In this document: positions 19,181 through 28,062 of the stretch, piece after piece
How positions within the stretch are numbered: position 1 is the stretch's first letter
How the letters are laid out: each line of letters starts with the position of its first letter
Origin: Luteibacter jiangsuensis
GTDB lineage: Bacteria; Pseudomonadota; Gammaproteobacteria; Xanthomonadales; Rhodanobacteraceae
NCBI RefSeq assembly: GCF_030812295.1
Contig: NZ_JAUSSK010000001.1
Coordinates: 124,001-188,000, forward strand
Direction: 5' to 3'
Length of the DNA: 64,000 nucleotides
The notes under the pieces: generated by a model
Databases searched by the model: none
The model's input: the letters and a program-made list of their open reading frames with translations, nothing else
What the model was told of the DNA's origin: nothing
Position numbers and translations under genes: made by a program

Positions 19181-19804
19181 ATGAAACAGTGGAACCGTGC
19201 AATCGTACTCGTCGCCGTCGTGTTGTCGACCGCCTGCGCCACCGGTGGAAACACGTCGCCGCCGCCGAGGCCGGACGCCGCCACGCAGGCGGTGGATGCC
19301 TATCTGATCGGCGTGGACGACCAGTTGCAGGTCACCGTCTGGCACAACCCTGACCTCAGCGTCAGCGTGCCTGTGCGGCCGGATGGCAAGGTGACCGTGC
19401 CTTTGGTTGGCGATATTCCCGCAGGTGGCCGTACCACCGACCAGGTCGCCACGGAAATCCAGCAGAAGTTGGGCCAGTACATTCGCGACCCGCAGGTGGC
19501 GGTGATCCTCACCGCGCTGCGCAGCCACGAATACCTTTCGCGTGTCCGCGTCACTGGCGCGGTGCGCAGCCCGATCTCGATCCCGTACCGGCAGGGCATG
19601 ACCGTGCTGGATGCCGTACTCGCCGCTGGCGGAACGACGGAATTCGCCGCGGCCGACCGCACCGAACTCTACCGCCGCAACGAGAGTGGCTCGACGCAGT
19701 CCTATGCCGTGCGCCTGGAGAAGATCCTCCAGCAAGGCGATCTGGCGAACAACTACCCGGTGCAGCCCGGTGACGTGATCACCGTTCCGCAACGCACTTT
19801 CTGA
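19181..19804 (+). CDS. Polysaccharide export lipoprotein (Wza/GumB family)
   Basis: The 207-residue outer-membrane lipoprotein has lipobox STAC and is the secretin-like channel component for polysaccharide export. The Poly_export domain is visible as YLIGVDDQLQVTVWHNPDLS and VPVRPDGKVTVPLVGDI (residues ~45-85), followed by a SLBB-like strand set (VRVTGAVRSPISIPY). The short length matches GumB-type and exosortase-associated export proteins rather than full-length Wza. It heads a plus-strand operon running to 31665. ATG 19181 is chosen over GTG 19172 by the GGTGGGTGG ribosome site. Confidence 0.88.
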   Translation: MKQWNRAIVLVAVVLSTACATGGNTSPPPRPDAATQAVDAYLIGVDDQLQVTVWHNPDLSVSVPVRPDGKVTVPLVGDIPAGGRTTDQVATEIQQKLGQYIRDPQVAVILTALRSHEYLSRVRVTGAVRSPISIPYRQGMTVLDAVLAAGGTTEFAAADRTELYRRNESGSTQSYAVRLEKILQQGDLANNYPVQPGDVITVPQRTF

Positions 19805-19836
19805 CCGGCCCGCCACGGCGGGTGCTAGGGGTACAT

Positions 19837-21369
19837 ATGAGCGGGGAACTCGTTCCTTTCGCGGGCATGCTGCCTGCACTGATCGGCGAAGCGCGCAGGC
19901 GGCGCGTCGTCATGGGCTTCGCCTTCGCGGTCATCGCGCTGGCGGCCCTCGGCGTCGGCTCCATCTGGCCGAAGAAGTACGAGGCATCGACCACGATCCT
20001 CGCCCAGGAGGCGAGCATCATCACGCCCCTGATGGAAGGCGCGGCGACCGCCACCGGTAACAAGAACCGTGCCGGCATCGCCCGCGACGTGATCTTCAGC
20101 AGGAAGGTGCTCGACCAGGTGCTGGAGACCGGCGGCTGGCTCGCCTCGAACCCGTCGCCGCTGGAGCGGGACAAGATCGTCGACGGCATCAAATCGCGCA
20201 CGAAGCTGGTCAACAATCGCGACAACCTGATCACGATCAGCTATTTCGATTCCGATCCGAAGCGCGCATTCGAAGTCACCCGCGCGTTCGGCCAACTGTT
20301 CATCAGCGAAAGCCTGGCCTCGAAGCAACGCGAGAGCCGCGAAGCCTACGAGTTCATCAATAGCCAGGTCGAGGCGTACCGGACGAAGCTCACCGACGCG
20401 GAAGACAAATTGAAAGCGTACCGGGACGCCAATGCGGACGCGCGCCCCGGTAGCGAGACCGACACCAACACGCGGATCAGCCAGCTGCGCACGCAGATCG
20501 AAAACAACCGCATGGACTACATGCAGAGGCAGTCGCAGGCGGCCGTGCTGTCCGCGCAACTCAATGGGGAATCCGAGGTCAACGCCGTGCAGACGGTCGG
20601 GGGCATCTACCAGACTCAACTGGCCGACTTGCAAGGGCAGCTGGACAAGCTGCGCTTGAACTACACCGAGGATTACCCGGACGTGATCCGCTTGCGTCAC
20701 CAGATCGAAGACGTGCGCCGGCAAGCGCAGACCGCGGACGCGCAGCGCGCCTCCGGTGGCGCCATCCCGCTCGACCATGCCGTGACGATGAATCCCGTCT
20801 ACCAACAGATGCGCCTGCAGCTCGCCGCCGTTCGTGGTGACGCGGCGGCCAGCGCCGCACGGGTCGGTGCCAGCGAGGCGATGCTCCAGGCCGAACTGGA
20901 GCGCAGCAAGCGCATCGCCAATTCCGAAAACGTGACCGCCGAGCTTACCCGTGACTACACGGTCAACCGCGACGTCTACCAGGACCTGCTGAAGCGCCGC
21001 GAGAATGCACGCGTTTCGATGAACCTCGATGCCGAACAGCGCGGCCTGACCTTCATGGTGCAGAACCCCGCGATGATGCCCCTGGTGCCGTCCGGCCTGC
21101 GCTTCATGCACTTTGGCCTCGCAGGGCTGGCGCTGTCGCTGGCGATCCCGCTCGGCCTGCTGTTCGCGGTGGCGCGGTTCGATCCGCGCGTCCGGTCGGT
21201 CGCCCAGCTCGAACAGGCGACGGGCTTCCCGGTGCTTGCCGCGATTCCGTTCTACCCGACCCCGCGCGATCGTCGCCGCGAGCATCTGCACAACATGATG
21301 CTGGCGTTGACCATCGTCGGCGTCGCCGCCGTGTACCTCGTGGTGTTCTGGCTGAGGATGAAGGGCTGA
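19837..21369 (+). CDS. Polysaccharide chain-length determinant (Wzz/PCP family)
   Basis: The 510-residue inner-membrane co-polymerase controls polysaccharide chain length. A first membrane helix is at ~24-45. A periplasmic part rich in coiled coil follows (about 160-380, with repeated Q/R-rich heptads), and a second helix lies at ~418-438. An unusual third hydrophobic segment closes the protein (MLALTIVGVAAVYLVVFWL). There is no fused kinase domain; the next gene supplies a separate ATPase-like partner. This layout resembles the exosortase-A-associated chain-length family. ATG 19837 follows TAGGGG. Confidence 0.85.
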   Translation: MSGELVPFAGMLPALIGEARRRRVVMGFAFAVIALAALGVGSIWPKKYEASTTILAQEASIITPLMEGAATATGNKNRAGIARDVIFSRKVLDQVLETGGWLASNPSPLERDKIVDGIKSRTKLVNNRDNLITISYFDSDPKRAFEVTRAFGQLFISESLASKQRESREAYEFINSQVEAYRTKLTDAEDKLKAYRDANADARPGSETDTNTRISQLRTQIENNRMDYMQRQSQAAVLSAQLNGESEVNAVQTVGGIYQTQLADLQGQLDKLRLNYTEDYPDVIRLRHQIEDVRRQAQTADAQRASGGAIPLDHAVTMNPVYQQMRLQLAAVRGDAAASAARVGASEAMLQAELERSKRIANSENVTAELTRDYTVNRDVYQDLLKRRENARVSMNLDAEQRGLTFMVQNPAMMPLVPSGLRFMHFGLAGLALSLAIPLGLLFAVARFDPRVRSVAQLEQATGFPVLAAIPFYPTPRDRRREHLHNMMLALTIVGVAAVYLVVFWLRMKG

Positions 21370-21371
21370 CA

Positions 21372-22139
21372 ATGAACAAGATGGCCGCTGACAATATCGA
21401 GATGGGCGACATGGTTGTCGACCACGACGGCGAAACCCGCACGTCGCCCGGACATTCCATCGCGCGGATGCGCGAAGAGGGCGGCGCCCTGGCGCCGATC
21501 GACTGCGAGCGCAAGCGCCTGATCCATCGTGAGGAGTCGGTCCGCCAACAGTCCGATGCGTTCCGCGGCATCCGCACGCGGCTGCTGGAGATGGCTGGCG
21601 AGCACAACTTCGTGACCCTGGTGGTTTCCGTGAGTCCGCGTTCGGGCGGCAGCTTCGTGGCACGGAACCTGGCCACCGCCTTCGCTTTCGACGAATCCAA
21701 GACCAGCCTCCTGGTGGATTGCAACCTTCGTTACCCCAACCAGCACAAAGCCTTCGGCGTGGAACCGCGTACCGGAGGGCTGATCGATTTCCTGGAGCAT
21801 CCCTCGCGCGGCATCGCGTCGATCATGTACCACACCGGGGTTCCGCGCCTGCGCCTCATACCCGCTGGCAAGTCGCGCGAGAACAGCGGTGAGTACTTCT
21901 CCTCTTTCCGCATGCGCGCGGTGCTCGATTCGCTGCGCTGCCGCTATTCGGACCGGTACCTGTTCCTCGATGGCCCCCCGATCAAGGGTTCGCCGGATGC
22001 CCGGATTCTTTCGGACCTGGCGGATTTCGTCGTGATCGTCGCCGGTTACGGTCGCGATACGCCGGCGACGATCAACCAGGCCGTCGCCAACTTCGACCCG
22101 GCGAAACTCGCCGGCGTGGTGTTCAACCAATCGCCGTGA
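21372..22139 (+). CDS. CpsD/CapB-like tyrosine-kinase-family protein with degenerate P-loop
   Basis: The 255-residue protein has the fold of bacterial tyrosine autokinases that regulate exopolysaccharide polymerisation. Walker A-prime is present (LLVDCNLRYPNQHKAFG) and so is Walker B (YLFLDGPPIKG). In contrast, Walker A reads SPRSGGSFVARNLA, lacking the G-K-S/T lysine, and there is no C-terminal tyrosine cluster. It is therefore probably unable to phosphorylate as classic BY-kinases do and may be a structural partner of the chain-length protein encoded 2 bases upstream. Known family members contact the cytoplasmic tails of Wzz proteins. Confidence 0.75.
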   Translation: MNKMAADNIEMGDMVVDHDGETRTSPGHSIARMREEGGALAPIDCERKRLIHREESVRQQSDAFRGIRTRLLEMAGEHNFVTLVVSVSPRSGGSFVARNLATAFAFDESKTSLLVDCNLRYPNQHKAFGVEPRTGGLIDFLEHPSRGIASIMYHTGVPRLRLIPAGKSRENSGEYFSSFRMRAVLDSLRCRYSDRYLFLDGPPIKGSPDARILSDLADFVVIVAGYGRDTPATINQAVANFDPAKLAGVVFNQSP

Positions 22140-22201
22140 GCGCGGCACCCTGGCACGCGGCCGGCAGGCGTCGTGCGCCAACAGGGGTAAAGGGAGGGAA
22201 T

Positions 22202-23560
22202 ATGCCGGCACCGTCCAGGCTCGCCCGCGCCATCGTGCTCGCGCTCGTGTCGGCACCCGGCGTGGTGCTGGCCGGTACGCTCGACTACACGCTCTATGCA
22301 GGATTGGAGCACAGCAACAATATCGCCCTCTCGTCGGAGCGGCCCGTCAGCGAGAACGTACTGACCCCGGGCGGCACCTTCCAGTTCACCCAGATGGGCT
22401 CGACGTTCCAGGCAAATGTGGCCGGCACCTTCGAGTACCGCAAGTACCTGGGCAACCATTTCGATTCGCAGGCGCAAACCCAGCTGGCCGGGCAGGGCAA
22501 CTGGACGATCGCACCGGACCGTCTCGATTTCTCGGTGGAGGACTATGCCGGCGTGCAGCCGGTCGACCAGCTATCGAGCAACTCCCCGGACAACCAGCAA
22601 CAGACCAACGTACTGGTGCTCGGGCCGACCCTGCGCATGCGCTTCGGGGATGCCGCCCGCGGCCAGTTCGAGCTGCGCTACATCAACAGCTACGCGTCGA
22701 AGGTGGACGACTTCGATTCCTCGCGCGGCCTCGCCGCGTTCCGTGTCTACCGCGATCTCAGCCCTACCGACCAGTTGTCGGGCAATGTCGAGTTCCAGCG
22801 CGTGGACTTCACCAACCAGCCCAGCGAGGCGAACTACGACCGGAAGGAAGCCTTCGTCCGCTATACCAGCACGCTGGCGCGTTTCGACGTCGACGTGCTG
22901 GCGGGTGGCACTCGCCTCGAATTCGACGATGGTTCCAGCAAGTCGGCGCCGCTGGCCCGTCTCAGCCTCGGCTGGCGGCCCAGCGCACGCAATACCGTGT
23001 CCGTCACCGGTGCCTACCAATACGCCGATGCGGCGCAGGACATCATCACCACGCCCGGCGTGTACGACGCCACGGTGGCCGATCGCGTCGAGGCATTCGA
23101 TCCGTTCGCCGCCACGGGCGGCCTGGGCCGCGGCAACGGCACGGGTGTGGGCGTGGGCAGCGCGGTGATCGGTTCGCAGGTCTACAAGGAGAAGCGGCTG
23201 GAGGCCACGTGGAACTGGCGTTCGGAACGCATCGTGCTGACCGTGTCCCCTTCCTTCAACAAGCTGCGCTATATCGGCGATCCCACCTTCGACCAGACCG
23301 ACAAGGGGGTCAGCATAGGCGTGGGTTACAGGATCCGCCCCACGCTGACCCTCACCGGCTACGCCACGGGAAGCCGCCTCACCTACGACAGCCTCGAGCG
23401 CAAGGACACCACGGTGCGCTTGGGCCTCGATCTTGGCCAGCAGGTGAACCGGCACTGGAGCTGGCATGTTTCCGTGTCCCGGGAGCGGCGTAACAGCGAT
23501 GCCGTGGGCCAGGACTATCGAGAGACCCAGTTCTTCGTCGGCGTGGTCTACCGGAGATGA
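22202..23560 (+). CDS. Outer-membrane beta-barrel protein of exopolysaccharide locus
   Basis: The 452-residue protein has a signal peptide (ARAIVLALVSAPGVVLAG) and then alternating amphipathic strands throughout, ending with YRETQFFVGVVYRR, a typical aromatic/hydrophobic barrel end. The N-terminal TLDYTLYAGLEHSNNIAL matches the beginning of putative beta-barrel porin families (BBP2/TIGR03016-like) that accompany exosortase-type polysaccharide loci. It is likely an outer-membrane partner in secretion. GGGAGGG precedes ATG 22202. It overlaps or abuts the following hydrolase. Confidence 0.72.
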   Translation: MPAPSRLARAIVLALVSAPGVVLAGTLDYTLYAGLEHSNNIALSSERPVSENVLTPGGTFQFTQMGSTFQANVAGTFEYRKYLGNHFDSQAQTQLAGQGNWTIAPDRLDFSVEDYAGVQPVDQLSSNSPDNQQQTNVLVLGPTLRMRFGDAARGQFELRYINSYASKVDDFDSSRGLAAFRVYRDLSPTDQLSGNVEFQRVDFTNQPSEANYDRKEAFVRYTSTLARFDVDVLAGGTRLEFDDGSSKSAPLARLSLGWRPSARNTVSVTGAYQYADAAQDIITTPGVYDATVADRVEAFDPFAATGGLGRGNGTGVGVGSAVIGSQVYKEKRLEATWNWRSERIVLTVSPSFNKLRYIGDPTFDQTDKGVSIGVGYRIRPTLTLTGYATGSRLTYDSLERKDTTVRLGLDLGQQVNRHWSWHVSVSRERRNSDAVGQDYRETQFFVGVVYRR

Positions 23561-23562
23561 CC

Positions 23563-24339
23563 ATGCGAACCGACGCCGAGATCCCTTTCTACTTCGGTCC
23601 CGCCGGCGATCTCTTCGGCATGTACCACGCACCCGCCCCGCCGGCGCGCCGCGCGTTGCTGATGTGCCCACCGCTGGGACAGGACCTGATCCGTTGCCAT
23701 CGTCTCTATCGGCAGCTGGCGCAGGCGCTCGCCGCGCAGGGGCTGGCCGTGTTGCGCTTCGACTACTACGGCACGGGTGATTCCGCGGGTGGCAGCGCCG
23801 AGGTGGATTGGGAACGTTGCGTCGCCGATGCGGGGGTCGCCTCCAACGAACTGCGCGCGCGTGCGGGCATCGACCGCGTGGTGGCCTTCGGTGCGCGCCT
23901 GGGCGGCAGCGTGGCGCTCGCTGCCGCGGAACGTGCGCGTTTCGCCGAAGTGATCGCCTGGGATCCCGTGCTGGATGGCGGCGATTATGTTTCCGCGCTC
24001 GATGATTTGCAGGTGGCGCTGCGTGACGATACCGAACGCTTCACCCGTCCACGCAGCGACGCCGACATCGCCGAGCAATGGTTGGGCTTCGACATCGGCG
24101 ACCACCTGCGCCGGCAGCTGTCCGCGCTGCACCTGCATGCCGCGAACGTGCCCACCCTGGTGCTCGATTCGTTGCCTGCGGCGCCGGCATCACGCTGGGA
24201 GCGCATCGTCTCGCCGCGTGGCGCGGTCGCTTCGATCACCCCGCCCACCCCATGGAATGACTTGCGCCGGCTGGAAAGCGCGATCCTGTCGCAGCCGCTG
24301 ATCCAGGCCGTCAGCGGCCGTCTGAAGGAGACCGCGTGA
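23563..24339 (+). CDS. Alpha/beta hydrolase-like protein, exosortase-system type
   Basis: The 258-residue alpha/beta hydrolase fold is seen in RALLMCPPLGQDLIRCHR (oxyanion region, residues ~27-45), LAVLRFDYYGTGDSAG and the elbow FGARLGGSVAL. At the elbow, the position of the nucleophile serine (G-x-S-x-G) is arginine (G-A-R-L-G), so it may not be a hydrolase at all. This agrees with what I recall of the exosortase A-associated hydrolase 2 family. ATG 23563 is favoured by GGAGA at the right distance; ATG 23557 would overlap the previous stop. It probably acts with the next gene on precursors of the polysaccharide. Confidence 0.68.
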   Translation: MRTDAEIPFYFGPAGDLFGMYHAPAPPARRALLMCPPLGQDLIRCHRLYRQLAQALAAQGLAVLRFDYYGTGDSAGGSAEVDWERCVADAGVASNELRARAGIDRVVAFGARLGGSVALAAAERARFAEVIAWDPVLDGGDYVSALDDLQVALRDDTERFTRPRSDADIAEQWLGFDIGDHLRRQLSALHLHAANVPTLVLDSLPAAPASRWERIVSPRGAVASITPPTPWNDLRRLESAILSQPLIQAVSGRLKETA

Positions 24340-25172
24340 TGCGCGAGGAAGCCCACCGGTTCGGCCGCGGATGCCATCTCGTCGGCATCGCCGGCGTACC
24401 TGCGGCGGCGACCGGTGAAACCGGCGTCATCGTGGTGAACGCGGGCCTGGTTCATCGCATCGGCCCCTTCCGCCTGCATGTCGAACTGACCCGGCAGCTC
24501 AATGCCAGCGGCTATCCCACGCTGCGCTTCGACCTGTCCACGCTGGGCGACAGTGCCGCCACCGGAGGTGGCCAGACACGGACCCAGCAGGTGTGCGCCG
24601 ATCTGGACGACGCGATGAGCCTGCTCAAGGCCCGCGCCGGCTGCGAGCGCTTCGTGCTGGTGGGGTTGTGTTCGGGCGCCCAGAACGCTCACATCGTCGC
24701 CGCCACCGATCCGCGGGTGTCCGGCGCGGTTTTCCTCGACGGGTACGCGTACCGGACGATCGGCTACAAACTGCGTCATTACCTGCCGCGCATCGTCGAT
24801 CCCGGCCGCTGGGCCCGCTTGCTACTGCGGCGCGGTGGCGCGAACGGTGGCGGCAAGCCGGTCTCCGAGCCGGTGTTCGCGGTGGCACCCGCACCGCGCG
24901 AGGAAGTCATCGCCGATTTCACCGGCATGGTGGCCCGGGGCATGAAGCTGTACCTGGTCTATTCGGGCGGCATCAGCAATTACTTCAACCACGCGCGGCA
25001 GTTCCGCGAGTGCTTCGGCAAGGTGATGAGCCACCCGGCGGTGACCACGCGGTACTCCGCCGAGTCCGATCACACCTACATCCTCACCGGCGACCGTGCC
25101 CGTCTGCTCGACGGCATCGGCGGCTGGCTCACGCAGAATTTCCCGCCGGCCGCGGCCGGGAGGCATCCATGA
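24339..25172 (+). CDS. Alpha/beta hydrolase-like protein with Cys at the elbow
   Basis: The 277-residue protein has a second alpha/beta hydrolase fold: YPTLRFDLSTLGDSAATGG and the elbow VGLCSGAQNAHI (G-L-C-S-G), where cysteine takes the nucleophile place. A late histidine (ESDHTYIL, residues ~245-252) could complete a Cys/Asp/His triad. It resembles exosortase A-associated hydrolase 1. AAGGAG lies 8 bases before ATG 24339, and its ATG shares one base with the previous stop. The substrate is unknown; a thioester or acyl-transfer role is possible. Confidence 0.66.
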   Translation: MREEAHRFGRGCHLVGIAGVPAAATGETGVIVVNAGLVHRIGPFRLHVELTRQLNASGYPTLRFDLSTLGDSAATGGGQTRTQQVCADLDDAMSLLKARAGCERFVLVGLCSGAQNAHIVAATDPRVSGAVFLDGYAYRTIGYKLRHYLPRIVDPGRWARLLLRRGGANGGGKPVSEPVFAVAPAPREEVIADFTGMVARGMKLYLVYSGGISNYFNHARQFRECFGKVMSHPAVTTRYSAESDHTYILTGDRARLLDGIGGWLTQNFPPAAAGRHP

Positions 25173-26173
25173 ACTCGGTCCTGGTCACGGGTGGCGCCGG
25201 TTACATCGGTAGCCACACGGTGCAACAGCTGGTCGAACGCGGCGATCGTGTCGTGGTGATCGACAACCTCTCGACCGGCTTCCGCGAGGCGGTCCGCGGC
25301 GCGTCCTTCGTGGAGGGCAACGTCGGCGACGCCGACCTGGTGGCACGCGTGCTCGAGGCGCATCGCGTGGATGCCGTGTTGCACTTCGCCGCGCACACGG
25401 TCGTTCCCGAATCGATGAGCGACCCGCTCAAGTACTACGCCAACAACACGGGTAATACGCGGAGTCTGCTTGCATGCTGCGCACAGGCGCGCGTGGACAA
25501 GTTCATCTTCTCCTCCACCGCGGCCGTCTACGGAACGACCGAGGCGGGCATCGCCGACGAGGACACACCCACCCAGCCGATCAATCCCTACGGCCGGTCG
25601 AAGCTGATGTCCGAGACGATGCTGCGTGACTGGTGCGCCACCGGGGCGATGCGCCATGTGATCCTCCGCTACTTCAACGTAGCCGGTTGCGATCCCCAGG
25701 GCCGGATCGGTCACTCGACGCCGGAGGCCACGCTGCTGATCAAGGTGGCCTGCGAACATGCGGTCGGGAAGCGGCCCTGCGTGGCGATCTATGGCACGGA
25801 CTACGACACCCCGGATGGTACGGGCGTGCGCGATTTCATCCATGTGGAAGACCTGGCGGCGGCGCATCTGCGCGCACTGGATCACCTGCGCGAAGGCGGC
25901 GCGTCACTTACCCTCAACTGCGGCTACGGCCATGGATATAGCGTGCGCGAAGTCATTCACGCCGTGGCCCGTGCGGCGGGCCATCCCCTGAACGTGCTGG
26001 AATTGCCGCGCCGTCCGGGCGATATCCCGCAGCTGATCGCGCGCAGCGACAGGTTGCGCCGCGAGCTCGGCTGGGAACCCTGCTACGACGACCTCGACGT
26101 CATCGTCCGCACCGCTTTGTCATGGGAATACCGGTTGGCTGGCAGCGCCTTGCCCACCGCGTCCGTGGCATGA
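25169..26173 (+). CDS. galE: UDP-glucose 4-epimerase
   Basis: GalE (334 residues) interconverts UDP-glucose and UDP-galactose (or the N-acetyl forms), supplying nucleotide sugar to the polysaccharide. It has the NAD-binding GGAGYIGSH (residues ~8-16), the STAAVYG strand with catalytic serine/threonine, the YGRSK Y-x-x-x-K pair, and the typical GTDYDTPDGTGVRDFIHVED substrate loop. Length is standard. It overlaps both neighbours by ATGA, consistent with membership in the exopolysaccharide operon. Confidence 0.94.
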   Translation: MNSVLVTGGAGYIGSHTVQQLVERGDRVVVIDNLSTGFREAVRGASFVEGNVGDADLVARVLEAHRVDAVLHFAAHTVVPESMSDPLKYYANNTGNTRSLLACCAQARVDKFIFSSTAAVYGTTEAGIADEDTPTQPINPYGRSKLMSETMLRDWCATGAMRHVILRYFNVAGCDPQGRIGHSTPEATLLIKVACEHAVGKRPCVAIYGTDYDTPDGTGVRDFIHVEDLAAAHLRALDHLREGGASLTLNCGYGHGYSVREVIHAVARAAGHPLNVLELPRRPGDIPQLIARSDRLRRELGWEPCYDDLDVIVRTALSWEYRLAGSALPTASVA

Positions 26174-28062
26174 GCGTCCGTTGTCACGTGTCGCTGCGCG
26201 AGCGCAGGCGCGCGTCGCGCCGCCTCGATGTATCGCTGCCACCGTCATCGGTGCTTCCGCGCCATGTGCTCTGGATACTTGGCGTGTTCCTGGGATTGGC
26301 TGCCGCTTTTCTCCCGGTGAGAGCGACCAGCTCTTCTGTGGGAGCCGCTTCAGCGGCGATGGGTGCTTGCGTCACGCTGGCCCGCTGCCGCGGGATCGCC
26401 GCTGAAGCGGCTCCCACAAGAGCTTGCACTGAAGGATCCTCGAGGGCATCCGAAAGGGCGTCCTCAAGGGCTTCCGCAGGGGCTTCCGCAGAGGCTTCCG
26501 CAGGGGCTTCGAGAAGGGATTCCACCAAGGCTTCCACGGAAGCCATTCGAAGGATCGAGGTGCATCGGCTGGCGGGACGTGGCGACGATTTGCCGGTGAC
26601 CGTGGGAATTCCGTTCCCGCCGCGCCTGCTGCGCGATCCGAGGCAGGTTCGTATCGTCGACGGCGACGGCCGCGAGATTCCCGCCGCCGTCGCTTCCACC
26701 CTTGCCTGGCATTTCCGCGACGGCAGCGTGCGTGCCGTACGCGTGCAATTCCACGCGGCACCCGGCATCTACTATTTCACACTCGACACCTCGCGCAAGG
26801 CGGACATCGGCGGCTGGCCGTATGCCAGCGGCCTCGTCGACGGCCGGCTCGCCGCTATCGCGACGTTGACGCCGGAATGGCTCACCGCTTCGCTCATCGC
26901 CGGGCCGCAGTCCGTGGCGGCGGCCGATGAGCCCTACGCCCGCTATGTCGACGGCCAGTTCCGCTGGGCGTCCGCGCTGCCGACGAAGGATACGACGGCA
27001 TGGCTGTTCGACCGGCCGTCGACCTTGTTCAAGGCCTATGTGCGCACGGGCAGGGCGGATTACCTCGAAGCGGCCGAGATGAGCTACCGCTGGTACATGG
27101 CCGGGATCAAGCGGGATGGCATGCCGGTGAGCCCATCCTGTGGCGGGGGTTGGCTCCCCGACGGCAAGCCGTGCGACGTGAAATACGTGTATATCGAGCC
27201 GGTGCTGCTCGCCGTGGCGCTCACGGGCGACGACTCCATGCACGATGCGGCGACCGTGGCGAAAATGGCCGGGTTGTGGGACAGCGGCGGCTGGAACGGT
27301 GCGCCGGGGCCATACCGGCATCCGGAAGACTATTTCACCGAACGCCTCGCCGGCCTCGGACTGGTCGAGACAGTGGCGGCCTATGAACTCACCGGCGACG
27401 CGCGTTTCCGGCAGCGCATCGACGCGCGCGTGGGCTGGCTGCACGATCACCAGCGGATGAATCCGGATGGTCTGGGCGACGACGGCTCATGGCGCAACAG
27501 CTGGAACGTGCATGAAAACGATCCGCACGGCGGTGGCGACGTACGCGGCGCCTCGCCGTGGATGAGCGAGAACATCGTCGACGGCCTGTGGCACGCGTGG
27601 CTGGTCACGGCCGACCCGCGCATCCCTGGCATGCTCACCGATTTCGGACGCTACCTGGAGCGATACGGCTGGATCGATCCGCAACGGCTCGTGCCGCCGC
27701 ACGACTGGCGCAACGATTGCTCCGGTCCACACGGACAGATCGCATGGTATTGGTCGTCGTCGCAGGCCAAAGCCGATGCGTTGATGAAGATCCAGGATAC
27801 CGAGGGCTGGTACAGCGATGGCCACACGGTCGAACTCGGCTTGCCGGTGGCGGCCGCGTGGTATTTCGAGACGGATCCTGCGAAAGCCGCCGCCTTGAAG
27901 AAGCGCTTCCAGGCGATCGCCGCGTCGTACAGCCCTGCGTGCGCGGCGATATCGGACACCTTGCGCCGCTTCAACTGGAACAACCGTGGCGCCGGCGTGG
28001 CGCAGTGGATGATGGCGCAACCCGCCGGCGCCGGCATGCGACAACGGACGACATCGCCATGA
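26170..28062 (+). CDS. Secreted/anchored polysaccharide-active enzyme with repeat-derived stalk
   Basis: The 630-residue protein starts at ATG 26170, overlapping the galE stop. It has a basic N-terminus and a hydrophobic signal anchor (HVLWILGVFLGLAAAFLPV, residues ~32-50). Residues ~56-83 are encoded by a REP composite and ~89-125 by nine 12-bp repeats (x-x-A-S tetrapeptides). The remainder has a beta domain beginning VTVGIPFPPRLL and a long alpha/alpha-toroid-like catalytic region with CGGGWLPDGKPC, WNVHENDPHGGG and DWRNDCSGPHGQ. It looks like the exo-rhamnogalacturonan-lyase-like proteins and may trim or release the polysaccharide in the periplasm. The catalytic class is inferred, not shown. 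Confidence 0.6.
   Translation: MSVRCHVSLRERRRASRRLDVSLPPSSVLPRHVLWILGVFLGLAAAFLPVRATSSSVGAASAAMGACVTLARCRGIAAEAAPTRACTEGSSRASERASSRASAGASAEASAGASRRDSTKASTEAIRRIEVHRLAGRGDDLPVTVGIPFPPRLLRDPRQVRIVDGDGREIPAAVASTLAWHFRDGSVRAVRVQFHAAPGIYYFTLDTSRKADIGGWPYASGLVDGRLAAIATLTPEWLTASLIAGPQSVAAADEPYARYVDGQFRWASALPTKDTTAWLFDRPSTLFKAYVRTGRADYLEAAEMSYRWYMAGIKRDGMPVSPSCGGGWLPDGKPCDVKYVYIEPVLLAVALTGDDSMHDAATVAKMAGLWDSGGWNGAPGPYRHPEDYFTERLAGLGLVETVAAYELTGDARFRQRIDARVGWLHDHQRMNPDGLGDDGSWRNSWNVHENDPHGGGDVRGASPWMSENIVDGLWHAWLVTADPRIPGMLTDFGRYLERYGWIDPQRLVPPHDWRNDCSGPHGQIAWYWSSSQAKADALMKIQDTEGWYSDGHTVELGLPVAAAWYFETDPAKAAALKKRFQAIAASYSPACAAISDTLRRFNWNNRGAGVAQWMMAQPAGAGMRQRTTSP
26337..26418. repeat. REP-like class A inverted pair inside a reading frame
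   Basis: Perfect 24-base arms (26337-26360 and 26395-26418) surround a 34-base loop. The loop is the inverse of the linker in the 15924-16065 element. The 82-base unit is translated in frame as part of the N-terminal stalk of the polysaccharide-active enzyme. Confidence 0.92.
26436..26543 (+). repeat. 12-bp tandem repeat (nine units) coding for x-x-A-S
   Basis: Nine imperfect 12-base units follow one another exactly in phase. The central ones are TTCCGCAGGGGC, TTCCGCAGAGGC and TTCCGCAGGGGC. Each encodes a tetrapeptide of the pattern x-x-A-S (for example SRAS, ERAS, AGAS, AEAS), giving a flexible Ser/Ala-rich spacer. Copy number could change without a frameshift. Confidence 0.88.

Noticed and set aside
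26436-26543. CRISPR-like repeat array
   Set aside because: The 12-bp units are contiguous without spacers and are translated in frame; this is a coding minisatellite.
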